Assembly: GCA_937900515.1 (NCBI GenBank)
Contig: CALCCU010000167.1
Span: forward strand, 1 to 58,515
DNA from: an uncultured Gammaproteobacteria bacterium
GTDB taxonomy: Bacteria; Pseudomonadota; Gammaproteobacteria; Nitrosococcales; Methylophagaceae
Length of the DNA: 58,515 nucleotides
Direction of reading: 5' to 3'
The translations under genes and the position numbers were made by a program. Positions within the stretch are counted from its first letter, which is position 1. Every line of letters starts with the position of its first letter. Shown piece after piece: positions 1 to 7,728 of this stretch. The notes beneath the pieces were generated by a model that made no database searches, was not told the DNA's origin, and saw only the letters and a program-made list of their open reading frames with translations.

Positions 1-786
1 CTGGAAAGGTAATAAATCGTTTTGATTAAAATCTGTCCACGCAAGGAGTGGATTAAAGGTATTAATAAACCATATACGTGAGTCGAACCATAGAAAGAGA
101 AAATCATTTTTACTCTTATTTTTAATATCATGAAACACGGGCGAAAGATTGTAATTCAGAATAAGAACTCCTGACTGCAAACCTTCTAACTCACTTGTTC
201 TGAGTGCTACGCGAAGGGTTGGCTCAAGGGGTCTGACAACTTCTCCATTCTCTATATTTAAGTCTAATTCTGAGACAAATAACTCACTTATATTGTTATC
301 TATTGTATTTTTAAAGTAATAACGTTGAGCTTTGTTTTGGAGCCGATCGGGCGAGGTGATTTTCCATTCTCCCAGGACTTCGAGCTTACGATCAATGCGA
401 GCTCGTTCATCTCCTCGTTCATCAATCCAGCGAACTTGTGAGAGTAAACTATCGGTATCTATATGACTTTTAAAGAGGGTTTCAAGCTGATCACGTTTGA
501 GAGAATCATTTGATGATGATAATAATTGCTGTTCATTCAACGCACTTTTGAGCTTATAAATATCGAGTGCCATTCGATTAATATTTTTTTTGATCGTTTC
601 TATGTTTGATTGTTTAATATTTTCTAGCTCATGTTGAGCAAGTTGAAACGTTTCTTGATAATTCATTTGATAATTAGTGTAAAGCAATAAGCTAGATAAT
701 ATGAAAAGTATCAAGAATATTGCTGAAGCAATGATCAGGGGGCGATTTTGCCGAATGCTTGTAAGCTTTAATGATAATAGGTGCAT
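1..786 (-). CDS. Membrane-anchored periplasmic sensor protein, N-terminal part (runs off the left edge)
   Basis: An open frame without stop runs on the minus strand from an ATG at 786 to the window edge, giving 262 residues of a longer protein. Residues about 17-38 form a hydrophobic membrane segment preceded by basic residues. A helical periplasmic stretch follows, and then motifs QVRWIDERGDERARID and NKAQRYYF, which are typical of Cache/PDC-like extracellular sensor domains in diguanylate cyclases and histidine kinases. The output domain (GGDEF, kinase or methyl-accepting) lies outside the window, so only a sensor role can be claimed. The frame assignment is secure; the family call is by motif resemblance. 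Confidence 0.75.
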   Translation of the reverse strand, partial: MHLLSLKLTSIRQNRPLIIASAIFLILFILSSLLLYTNYQMNYQETFQLAQHELENIKQSNIETIKKNINRMALDIYKLKSALNEQQLLSSSNDSLKRDQLETLFKSHIDTDSLLSQVRWIDERGDERARIDRKLEVLGEWKITSPDRLQNKAQRYYFKNTIDNNISELFVSELDLNIENGEVVRPLEPTLRVALRTSELEGLQSGVLILNYNLSPVFHDIKNKSKNDFLFLWFDSRIWFINTFNPLLAWTDFNQNDLLPFQ

Positions 787-1154
787 TGCTACCACTTTGA
801 GGTTAGTTGCCGGACTGAACCAAAAATTGGCAGTGGCGTAGTAGAATCAAATATATAGCTAACTATAAGGTTTTGTAAATTATTTAACTAAGTAAGGCCA
901 CCTTTATCTGAGGTTCATTGTTCCTATAAGCGTAACTATCGGGAGTAGGATGGAGCATATGACCTACTGCATTAATGCTATTGAGCTTTTAGATCGAGGA
1001 AGGAAAAACTTATTCTAGCGACTGAAGTTTTCCATGCAGTTAGCGTTAAATAACCAGCTTAGCTATACTTAATCCAATGCTTAATAGGTAATTTCATTAT
1101 TAAGTCGAGCAGCAGTTGAGTAGGGCAAACGTAAGTAAGGGAGTCTTCGTTTTA
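787..1154. other. Intergenic region between divergent sensor and esterase genes
   Basis: This 368-base gap should contain both divergent promoters. A TATACT box near 1062 is a possible -10 for the esterase, but no convincing -35 accompanies it. An imperfect inverted repeat has arms GGAAAAACTT (1002-1011) and AAGTTTTCC (1025-1033). No T-run follows it, so it looks more like an operator or leader hairpin than a terminator. No coding potential is seen. Confidence 0.4.
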
Positions 1155-2081
1155 ATGAAAGTCAAAAGGATATGGTTTATTTCTTTATTACTCCACCTAG
1201 GCTTAGTGTTGACGGTGTTTTTTTCTTCGAGTTCTTTTGCTCTATCTAAAGATATAGTGTTGTTATCTGATATTGCTTATGGAGAATTCGAACAACAGAG
1301 GCTTGATGTATATTACCCTGCGGTGAAAAAGCAGGCGGCGCCAGTCATATTTATGGTTCATGGTGGAGCGTGGCGCTTAGGTGATAAGGCATCAAAAGCG
1401 GTTGTTAAAAATAAGGTGGCACACTGGGTGTCGAAAGGGTTTATTTTTATTTCGGTCAATTACCGAATGTTGCCTGAAGCACAACCACTTGAGCAAGCAC
1501 AGGATGTGGAAATGGCTATACGGTTCTCACAACAGCATGCTTATAAGTGGGGCGGTTCAGCAGAAAAATTTATTCTTATGGGGCATTCCGCTGGTGCTCA
1601 TCTAGTTTCACTTATCTCAGCCCGTCAGAATGACGACATAACACCTTGGTTAGGAACTGTTTCGTTGGACTCAGCTGCTTATGATGTTGAGAAGATAATG
1701 AACTCAGATAATATCCCTAGTTTTTATGAAAAAGCATTTGGTTTTTCCTCTGTCTATTGGATGACCGCATCTCCTAGTCATGCGCTAAGTAAAACGATGC
1801 CTCCATTTCTGGCTGTGTGCTCAACAAGCCGGAAAGACGATGCTTGTTTACAGGCAAAAACCTTTGTTGAAAAAGCACTGCAATATGGGACTGATGCACA
1901 GGTCTTACCGGTGACTTTTTCTCATAGAAAAATCAATGTGAAGCTTGGGGCGGACTATTGCTATACGCGAGATGTTGATGCGTTTATTAAGACGTTACAT
2001 CCAAGTGTTGAGGCTCTGCTAAGTAGCGAACAGCGTCCGCAAAGGTGGTCAACGAAACAACAACGCTGTGTTGATGGGTAA
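1155..2081 (+). CDS. Secreted alpha/beta-hydrolase (carboxylesterase/lipase-like)
   Basis: The 308-residue protein starts with a signal peptide (MKVKR, hydrophobic core, SSFA cleavage region around residue 30). It carries the HGGAW oxyanion-hole motif and the nucleophile elbow GHSAGA, as in BD-FAE/hormone-sensitive-lipase-like esterases. A His in SHRKIN near the C-terminus is a plausible catalytic His. The track start is a TTG at 1116, but the ATG at 1155 is preferred: it has AAGGGAG at 1137-1143 and begins a clean signal peptide. Two C-terminal cysteine pairs may form disulfides in the periplasm. The substrate is unknown. It stands alone, convergent with glcF. Confidence 0.8.
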   Translation: MKVKRIWFISLLLHLGLVLTVFFSSSSFALSKDIVLLSDIAYGEFEQQRLDVYYPAVKKQAAPVIFMVHGGAWRLGDKASKAVVKNKVAHWVSKGFIFISVNYRMLPEAQPLEQAQDVEMAIRFSQQHAYKWGGSAEKFILMGHSAGAHLVSLISARQNDDITPWLGTVSLDSAAYDVEKIMNSDNIPSFYEKAFGFSSVYWMTASPSHALSKTMPPFLAVCSTSRKDDACLQAKTFVEKALQYGTDAQVLPVTFSHRKINVKLGADYCYTRDVDAFIKTLHPSVEALLSSEQRPQRWSTKQQRCVDG

Positions 2082-2154
2082 TAACTCATCAAGTTCAATG
2101 TGCCTCACTACGCAATAAAATCATTGAAGTCGGCAGCGTTGGATTTATAGACAT

Positions 2155-2184
2155 CTCAACGCTTCATTTTCAATGTTGAGTTTA
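2155..2184 (+). terminator. Weak hairpin downstream of the esterase
   Basis: CTCAAC (2155-2160) pairs with GTTGAG (2175-2180) and is followed by TTTAAG. It sits between the convergent esterase and glcF genes. The short stem and poor T-run make it only a possible terminator. Confidence 0.25.
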
Positions 2185-2241
2185 AGTGCTGAACTCCCTA
2201 CCTCATCAGTAGCTAAGTTGTTCCCAATATGGAAGCAATGC

Positions 2242-3405
2242 TTAATCAGCTTTAGGTTCTAGCAACTCGATCCAATGTCTAACGGGTGTTTTTGTACCTT
2301 TCGAAAGGTGCAATTGGCAGCCGACATTTGAGGTGACGATAATGTCAGGCTGAGATTGAGTTAGGTTTTTGAGTTTATTATCTCTGAGTTGCTTTGATGT
2401 TTCTGGCTCAAAAAGTGAGTAAGTACCCGCTGACCCACAACATAAATGAGAGTCTGTAATAGGTGTTAATTCATAACCTAGTGTTGTTAATAAGCGTTCT
2501 ACTAAATTAGGTAGTTTTTGACCATGTTGCAGGCTGCAAGGGGCATGGTAAGAGACGTTTACAGCTTGGTGTTGTATTGGTGACAAGTCTTGGTTTATAA
2601 GAAATTCAGCAATATCTTTGGTTTTTTCAGCTACAGTGCTTGCTTTTAAATAGTAGTCGTCGCTAGGTGCAAACAGCGTGGGGTAGTCTTTTACCATTAC
2701 ACCACAACCACTTGCTGTCGAGATGATTGTTTCTATGCCTGACTCAATGCTTCGCAGCCAGTTGTCAATATTCGCTTTGATTCTTTCTAAGGCTACTGTC
2801 GGTGCTGCGTTATGGTGATCGATTGCACCACAACAGGCTTGTTGTGATGTTTCATCCACTTGATAACCAAGCGTGCTTAGTACATTTTTCGTAATGTGGT
2901 TTGTATTGGGTGTTAAAGCTGGTTGTACGCAGCCTGTTAATAACAGCACTCGTCCGCGTGTGACTTGTGGTTTTATAACAGGACTTTTAATTGCTGATTG
3001 TTGTGCAAAGGGTTTGCTTAGATTGACCAGTGCAGGCTTAGTTAAAAATCGACGAATGGTAGAACGACTTGCTTTTTGCCATAAAGAACGTTTGTTTTCG
3101 AGTAGTTCGCGACCAATGCCGACAAGTTCACTGTATTTAACCCCAGAAGGGCAGGTGGTTTCGCATGATCGGCAGGTTAAGCAGTGATCAAGATGTTGGA
3201 GGCTGCTTTTACTGGCCTGATTATTTTCTAAGGCAGACTTGATGAGGTAAATACGACCTCTTGGTGAGTCGAGTTCATTACCGGTTAGTTGATAAGTAGG
3301 GCAAGTTGCCAAGCAAAACCCACAGTGAACACAAGCGCTGATGATGTCTGCTGCTTTTTTTCCATGAGCACTATCGGCTAGGTGTTCAGATAGTTTGGTT
3401 TGCAT
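2242..3405 (-). CDS. glcF: Glycolate oxidase iron-sulfur subunit GlcF
   Basis: This 387-residue protein is the electron-transfer subunit of membrane-associated glycolate oxidase, which oxidises glycolate to glyoxylate and passes electrons to the quinone pool. Near the N-terminus are two 4Fe-4S ferredoxin motifs, HCGFCLATCP (about residues 27-36) and CLTCRSCETTCP (about 75-86). Two CCG-type heterodisulfide-reductase-like domains follow, with ACCGAIDHH and LCCGSAGTYSL. Length is close to the family norm of about 400. Its ATG overlaps the glcE stop by one base (TAATG), indicating translational coupling in a glcDEF operon read on the minus strand. Confidence 0.93.
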   Translation of the reverse strand: MQTKLSEHLADSAHGKKAADIISACVHCGFCLATCPTYQLTGNELDSPRGRIYLIKSALENNQASKSSLQHLDHCLTCRSCETTCPSGVKYSELVGIGRELLENKRSLWQKASRSTIRRFLTKPALVNLSKPFAQQSAIKSPVIKPQVTRGRVLLLTGCVQPALTPNTNHITKNVLSTLGYQVDETSQQACCGAIDHHNAAPTVALERIKANIDNWLRSIESGIETIISTASGCGVMVKDYPTLFAPSDDYYLKASTVAEKTKDIAEFLINQDLSPIQHQAVNVSYHAPCSLQHGQKLPNLVERLLTTLGYELTPITDSHLCCGSAGTYSLFEPETSKQLRDNKLKNLTQSQPDIIVTSNVGCQLHLSKGTKTPVRHWIELLEPKAD

Positions 3406-3974
3406 TAGACAAATCTTCCGTTGGGGTCAAAAACCTGTTTTAAATTTTTCTCAATCTGCTGCCGAACTTTGGATGGTGTCTGCTTTATAGTGCCGGTCGA
3501 AGTGGCGACAGGATAGGCTTTTGGTAGTACTCTAAAGCTAATTTCACATACAGCGACTAACTGTCCTTTTGAGCCAACAAGTAGGCGAGAGACATCATAA
3601 CCGGCCACATTTTTCATCACTTTTCCGCCAAAGTTTAATATTCGACCCTGACCATCAATGACTTTGACTCCTAATACAGCATCACGTAATTCGGGGCTAC
3701 CAATTGCATAGGCACCACCGATGGTTGTTGAAGCTGTGTTTTTGATAGAGAAGGGTAATATTTGCTCATTGTGGGCAAGAATGCTTTCTATATAGGTGAT
3801 TGTTGTACCTGCTTTGACTGTCATCACTAACTCTTCTGCTTGATAGCTGACAAGTCCTGAATAGGCAGACATATCAAGTGTATTTAGGTGATTGCTTTTC
3901 AGTTGACTATTATTACCAATTATTTGTAACTGTTCGGCATCGAGTATTTGTTGTTGTATTTCTTCAATATTCAT
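3405..3974 (-). CDS. glcE: Glycolate oxidase FAD-binding subunit GlcE, internally shortened
   Basis: Only 189 residues, against about 350 for E. coli GlcE as remembered. The FAD-binding PCMH part is recognisable: GTTITYIESIL, TTIGGAYAIG, then a GKVMKNVAGYDVSRLLVGSKGQL-type segment (about residues 117-139). It ends with QQIEKNLKQVFDPNGRFV, which matches the last helix of full-length GlcE. The roughly 150-residue middle, corresponding to the substrate-side domain, is absent. It is not displaced by a frameshift, because the next gene overlaps directly. It is placed between glcD (4-base gap) and glcF (1-base overlap), so it is probably still made as part of the complex. The identity is firm; whether the reduced form works is inference. 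Confidence 0.85.
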   Translation of the reverse strand: MNIEEIQQQILDAEQLQIIGNNSQLKSNHLNTLDMSAYSGLVSYQAEELVMTVKAGTTITYIESILAHNEQILPFSIKNTASTTIGGAYAIGSPELRDAVLGVKVIDGQGRILNFGGKVMKNVAGYDVSRLLVGSKGQLVAVCEISFRVLPKAYPVATSTGTIKQTPSKVRQQIEKNLKQVFDPNGRFV

Positions 3975-3978
3975 ACGA

Positions 3979-5409
3979 TTAGAAGCGTTCTAGTTCAGGG
4001 TGAGGCAGCTCATTATTATGAACATGCATATTACCTAGTTCTGCACAGCGGTGTAGCGTAGGAATGGCTTTACCCGGGTTGAGTAGGGATTGAGGATCAA
4101 ATGCCGCTTTGATTTGATGAAACACCTCTAATTCATCAGCTGCGAATTGATGGCACATCGCATTAAGCTTTTCTATGCCAACCCCATGTTCACCTGTGAT
4201 CGAACCACCCACATCAACACAGAGTTTTAATATCTCTGTACCTAACGCTTCTGCTTTTTCAATATCGCCTTCAATACTTGCATCATAGAGGATAAGGGGA
4301 TGTAAATTACCGTCACCAGCGTGGAATACATTGGCGACACGAAGTGCGTAGTGCGCTGATAATTGTGTGATATTTTCCAATACATCTGCCAAGTAATGTC
4401 GTGGAATCGTACCATCCATACAATAATAGTCTGGCGATAAGCGGCCGACAGACGGAAAAGCAGACTTACGGCCTTGCCATAGTGTTAAGCGTTCTTGTTC
4501 TGAGTTGGCTACCTTGATCGTTGCTGCTGTCGAGAGCAGTGCTAGTAGCTTTGTAAGCTCTTGTTCAACATTGTCGTGATCACCATCAAGCTCGCAAAGT
4601 AGCAGCGCTTGGGCATCACGAGGATAGCCCGCATGGGTAAAGTCTTCAGCTGCACCGATTGCAAATTGGTCCATCATTTCTAAACCTGCAGGGATAATGC
4701 CCGCTTTAATTATGTTTGAAACCGTATTCGCACAGTCGCGAACATGATCAAAGCTAGCCATAACGAGTTGTACGCGTTCAGGTTTAGGTGTGAGTTTTAC
4801 GGTAACTTCAGTGATAATACCGAGTAAGCCTTCTGAGCCATTCATTAATGCTAATAAGCCGATACCATCATCATTACGATGTAGGATTAATTCTTCGCCA
4901 TCAATTGTTAGCATTTTTATGGCGATGACATTATGCACGGTGAGGCCATATTTTAAGCAGTGCACTCCCCCCGAATTTTCAGCAACATTACCGCCGATAG
5001 TGCAAGCAATTTGTGATGAAGGATCGGGAGCATAGTATAAATCATGCTGTGCGACGGCTTCGCTAATCGCAATATTACGAACGCCAGGCTCTACAACTGC
5101 TGTTTTTGCTTGTGGATCAATCGTTTTGATTTTGTTCAGCTTAGATAAGCCGAGTACAATACTATTATCTAAAGGCAGTGCGCCGCCAGCTAGGCCTGTA
5201 CCAGCGCCACGACTGACGATAGGAGTATTATGTTTATTACAGATCTCGATAACTATTCGGATTTGTTCAATATTTTCTGGGAGCACCACCGCGAGTGGCT
5301 TTTGTCTATACATGCTAAGCCCATCACACTCGAAAGGGCGGGTCATTTCATCGCCATGGATGACAATGTGTTCAGGAAGGGCTGCCAATAATTCTTGAGT
5401 AATTTGCAT
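3979..5409 (-). CDS. glcD: Glycolate oxidase catalytic FAD subunit GlcD
   Basis: The 476-residue flavoprotein of the VAO/PCMH family oxidises glycolate (or D-lactate-like 2-hydroxy acids) within the GlcDEF complex. The FAD-binding half contains SRGAGTGLAGGALP (about residues 65-78) and a CTIGGNVAENSGGVHCLKYG segment (about 135-154). The C-terminal half has VFHAGDGNLHP and GSITGEHGVGIEKL, the conserved metal/substrate region of GlcD and D-lactate dehydrogenases. It is the first gene of the minus-strand operon. No Shine-Dalgarno precedes the ATG at 5409, and the nearest -10-like box is only about 10 bases upstream, so the message may be nearly leaderless. Pairing with a glyoxylate aminotransferase favours glycolate as substrate. 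Confidence 0.94.
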   Translation of the reverse strand: MQITQELLAALPEHIVIHGDEMTRPFECDGLSMYRQKPLAVVLPENIEQIRIVIEICNKHNTPIVSRGAGTGLAGGALPLDNSIVLGLSKLNKIKTIDPQAKTAVVEPGVRNIAISEAVAQHDLYYAPDPSSQIACTIGGNVAENSGGVHCLKYGLTVHNVIAIKMLTIDGEELILHRNDDGIGLLALMNGSEGLLGIITEVTVKLTPKPERVQLVMASFDHVRDCANTVSNIIKAGIIPAGLEMMDQFAIGAAEDFTHAGYPRDAQALLLCELDGDHDNVEQELTKLLALLSTAATIKVANSEQERLTLWQGRKSAFPSVGRLSPDYYCMDGTIPRHYLADVLENITQLSAHYALRVANVFHAGDGNLHPLILYDASIEGDIEKAEALGTEILKLCVDVGGSITGEHGVGIEKLNAMCHQFAADELEVFHQIKAAFDPQSLLNPGKAIPTLHRCAELGNMHVHNNELPHPELERF

Positions 5410-5422
5410 AGGTATTTATAAT
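5395..5422 (+). promoter_or_regulatory. Sigma70-like promoter for the glyoxylate aminotransferase, overlapping the glcD start
   Basis: TTGAGT at 5395-5400 and TATAAT at 5417-5422 are separated by 16 bases, giving a predicted start near 5429 and a leader of about 25 bases. The -35 lies over the first codons of glcD. On the minus strand the same AT-rich core reads TATTAT with an upstream TTTAGT 16 bases away, so the two divergent transcripts probably compete for one site. Confidence 0.55.
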
Positions 5423-5454
5423 AACTGCTTTAATCCAGAACTAAAAGACCTATT

Positions 5455-6573
5455 ATGCAATCATTTAATCCACCCGTTAGAACCCTTATGGGGCCTGGTC
5501 CATCTGATGTTCATCCTCGTGTTTTACAGGCGATGGCTCGTCCAACGATAGGTCATTTAGATCCTGCTTTTATCGGCATGATGGAAGAAACTAAGGAAGC
5601 TTTAAAGTACGCATTTAAAACTGAAAATGAATTGACGATGCCCGTGTCAGCCCCTGGTTCTGCAGGTATGGAAACGTGTTTTGCTAATTTAGTTGAACCG
5701 GGCGATAAGGTCATTGTGTGCATTAATGGTGTGTTCGGTAATCGAATGAAAGAAAATATCACCCGTTTTGGTGGTGAAGCAGTGGTGGTTGAAGATAAGT
5801 GGGGAGAAGCTGTTTCGGTTGATAAAGTTGAGCAAGCCTTAAAAGATAATCCTGATGCTAAAATTGTTGCATTTGTTCATGCTGAAACATCTACAGGGGC
5901 TATGTCTGATGCCAAAGCAATTTGTGCTCTAGCCGCTCAGCATGATTGTTTAAACATTGTAGATACAGTGACTTCGTTAGCAGGTAGTGAGTTACGTGTT
6001 GATGAATGGGGTATTGATGCTATCTATTCCGGTACCCAAAAGTGCTTGTCTGCTCCTCCAGGCATTTCACCAATTAGCTTTAGTGAACGTGCGATTCAAA
6101 AATTGAGTAATCGTAACACTCCGGTAACGAGCTGGTTTTTAGATTTAAACTTGGTTATGGGGTATTGGGGCAAGGGGGCTAAACGTGCCTACCATCATAC
6201 TGCCCCAGTTAATACTTTATATGGGTTACATGAGTCTTTAGTTATGTTGACGGAAGAAGGACTCGAAAATGCTTGGGCACGACATTCAGCTAACCATGAA
6301 GACCTGAAACATAATCTTGAGGCTATGGGAATGAGCTTTGTTGTAAACGAAGGTGATCGCTTACCTCAATTGAATACCGTTTGGATCCCAGAAGGTATTG
6401 ATGATGCCGCGGTACGTTCTAGATTGCTGAACGAATACAATCTAGAAATTGGTGCGGGCCTTGGCGACTTAGCTGGTAAAGTATGGCGCATTGGTTTGAT
6501 GGGCTACTCGGCTAGAAAAGAAAACGTCGTATTAGCAACAGCAGCATTAAAAGAAGTGTTAGCCTCACAATAG
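5455..6573 (+). CDS. Class V aminotransferase: serine/alanine-glyoxylate aminotransferase
   Basis: This 372-residue PLP enzyme transaminates glyoxylate to glycine using serine or alanine. The PLP lysine is in SGTQKCLSAPPG (around residue 198). The downstream YHHTAPVNTLYGLHESL segment and the C-terminal GAGLGDLAGKVWRIGLMG segment match AGXT and bacterial serine-glyoxylate aminotransferases. It starts 45 bases from glcD on the opposite strand, which fits a glycolate salvage pathway: GlcDEF makes glyoxylate and this enzyme converts it to glycine. Serine versus alanine preference cannot be read from sequence with confidence, so no symbol (sgaA/agxT) is fixed. A strong terminator follows at 6601. 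Confidence 0.9.
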   Translation: MQSFNPPVRTLMGPGPSDVHPRVLQAMARPTIGHLDPAFIGMMEETKEALKYAFKTENELTMPVSAPGSAGMETCFANLVEPGDKVIVCINGVFGNRMKENITRFGGEAVVVEDKWGEAVSVDKVEQALKDNPDAKIVAFVHAETSTGAMSDAKAICALAAQHDCLNIVDTVTSLAGSELRVDEWGIDAIYSGTQKCLSAPPGISPISFSERAIQKLSNRNTPVTSWFLDLNLVMGYWGKGAKRAYHHTAPVNTLYGLHESLVMLTEEGLENAWARHSANHEDLKHNLEAMGMSFVVNEGDRLPQLNTVWIPEGIDDAAVRSRLLNEYNLEIGAGLGDLAGKVWRIGLMGYSARKENVVLATAALKEVLASQ

Positions 6574-6600
6574 TTAAATTAAAAAGTTTATATGCTTATT

Positions 6601-6636
6601 AAGCCCTAATGCTAGGACATGTATTGGGGCTTTTTT
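6601..6636 (+). terminator. Rho-independent terminator after the aminotransferase
   Basis: A 12-pair stem, AAGCCCTAATGC with GTATTGGGGCTT including two G-U pairs, is closed by an 8-base loop and followed by a TTTTTT run at 6631-6636. It lies 27 bases after the stop codon. Confidence 0.9.
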
Positions 6637-6799
6637 ATGAGAAGAAGTTATGGATATATTAAGGTAATTCACTAATTTTATTTAAATTTTGCAAGAAAAG
6701 TGTAATATTTAACGGGTAGCATTGATAGATTGCTCATATCAGAAGTCCTTGTTACTGCCTGATATTGAACTATCAATAACTGAATTGAATTAGGGTGAA

Positions 6800-7555
6800 A
6801 TGGAAACAATTGCATTTTTTAATTTGAAGGGCGGTGTAGGGAAAACTACATCTGCAGTTAACATTGCATGGCATGCTGCCAGTGAGGGCATTCCTACCCT
6901 GATTTGGGATCTAGATCCTCAAGGCGCGACGAGTTGGTTATTAAAAAGTAAAGTTAAAACCAAGCATGAGCCGAAACGTTTTTTATCAGGGAAAACACCT
7001 ATTGGTAAGTTGGTGAAATCAACAGACTATAGCAATCTGGATATTATTCCTGCGGGGTTTTCATATCGAAACTTCGAGCAACAACTGTTAGAGACCAGCT
7101 CGCAAGGAAAGAAAAACCTCATTCAGAAAATGATTGAACCATTTGGTGAGCATTACGCTTTGGTGATTCTGGATTGTCCTCCGAGTTTCTCATTATTAAC
7201 CGAGCAAGTCTTTGATACTGCTGATGCGTTATTTATACCCATTATTCCTACGCATTTATCACTGCGTACATTTGAACAGACCTATGAGTTTTTCAAAGCA
7301 AATAAGTTAAAACCAAAACGCTTACATGCTTTTTTCACTATGGTTGATAGAAGAAGAACCTTGCATCGAGTGATGCTACAACACCCCCCAGCTGTATTAA
7401 AAAATAGGTTAGCAACAGCGATCCCCTATGCAGCTATTGTGGAGCAAATGGGTGAACAACGAGCTCCTCTTCCAGCATTTGACACTACTACTGTTGTGAG
7501 TAATGCCTATAAACAATTATGGCTTGATATTAAACAGACATTAAATGAGCTATAA
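6800..7555 (+). CDS. ParA/MinD-family ATPase, orphan
   Basis: The 251-residue protein has a deviant Walker A with signature lysine, KGGVGKTTSAV (residues 10-20), and a Walker B region VILDCPPSF (about 132-140), typical of ParA/Soj-type ATPases that position cargo by ATP-dependent dimerisation on nucleoid DNA or membrane. The ATG at 6800 is preceded by AGGGTG. No ParB, parS-like cluster or flagellar/chemotaxis cargo gene lies next to it; upstream is a terminated metabolic gene and downstream a diguanylate cyclase. It may position one of the neighbouring signalling proteins, but this is speculation. It lacks an N-terminal HTH, so it is a small ParA (type Ib-like). Confidence 0.85.
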   Translation: METIAFFNLKGGVGKTTSAVNIAWHAASEGIPTLIWDLDPQGATSWLLKSKVKTKHEPKRFLSGKTPIGKLVKSTDYSNLDIIPAGFSYRNFEQQLLETSSQGKKNLIQKMIEPFGEHYALVILDCPPSFSLLTEQVFDTADALFIPIIPTHLSLRTFEQTYEFFKANKLKPKRLHAFFTMVDRRRTLHRVMLQHPPAVLKNRLATAIPYAAIVEQMGEQRAPLPAFDTTTVVSNAYKQLWLDIKQTLNEL

Positions 7556-7728
7556 ATACTAGGCAATATCAATTTATCTAGTATTATGAATAGCTACGAA
7601 GAGTAATGAAGTTTAATTTACAAGGATGTTGGTCGAGTATATGGTTATAGAATCGATACAGATGAAGGACTATGTAAATGCTTTATAAAATTGTAATCCT
7701 GACATAATTAACGCAAGTTGTTATAGCC

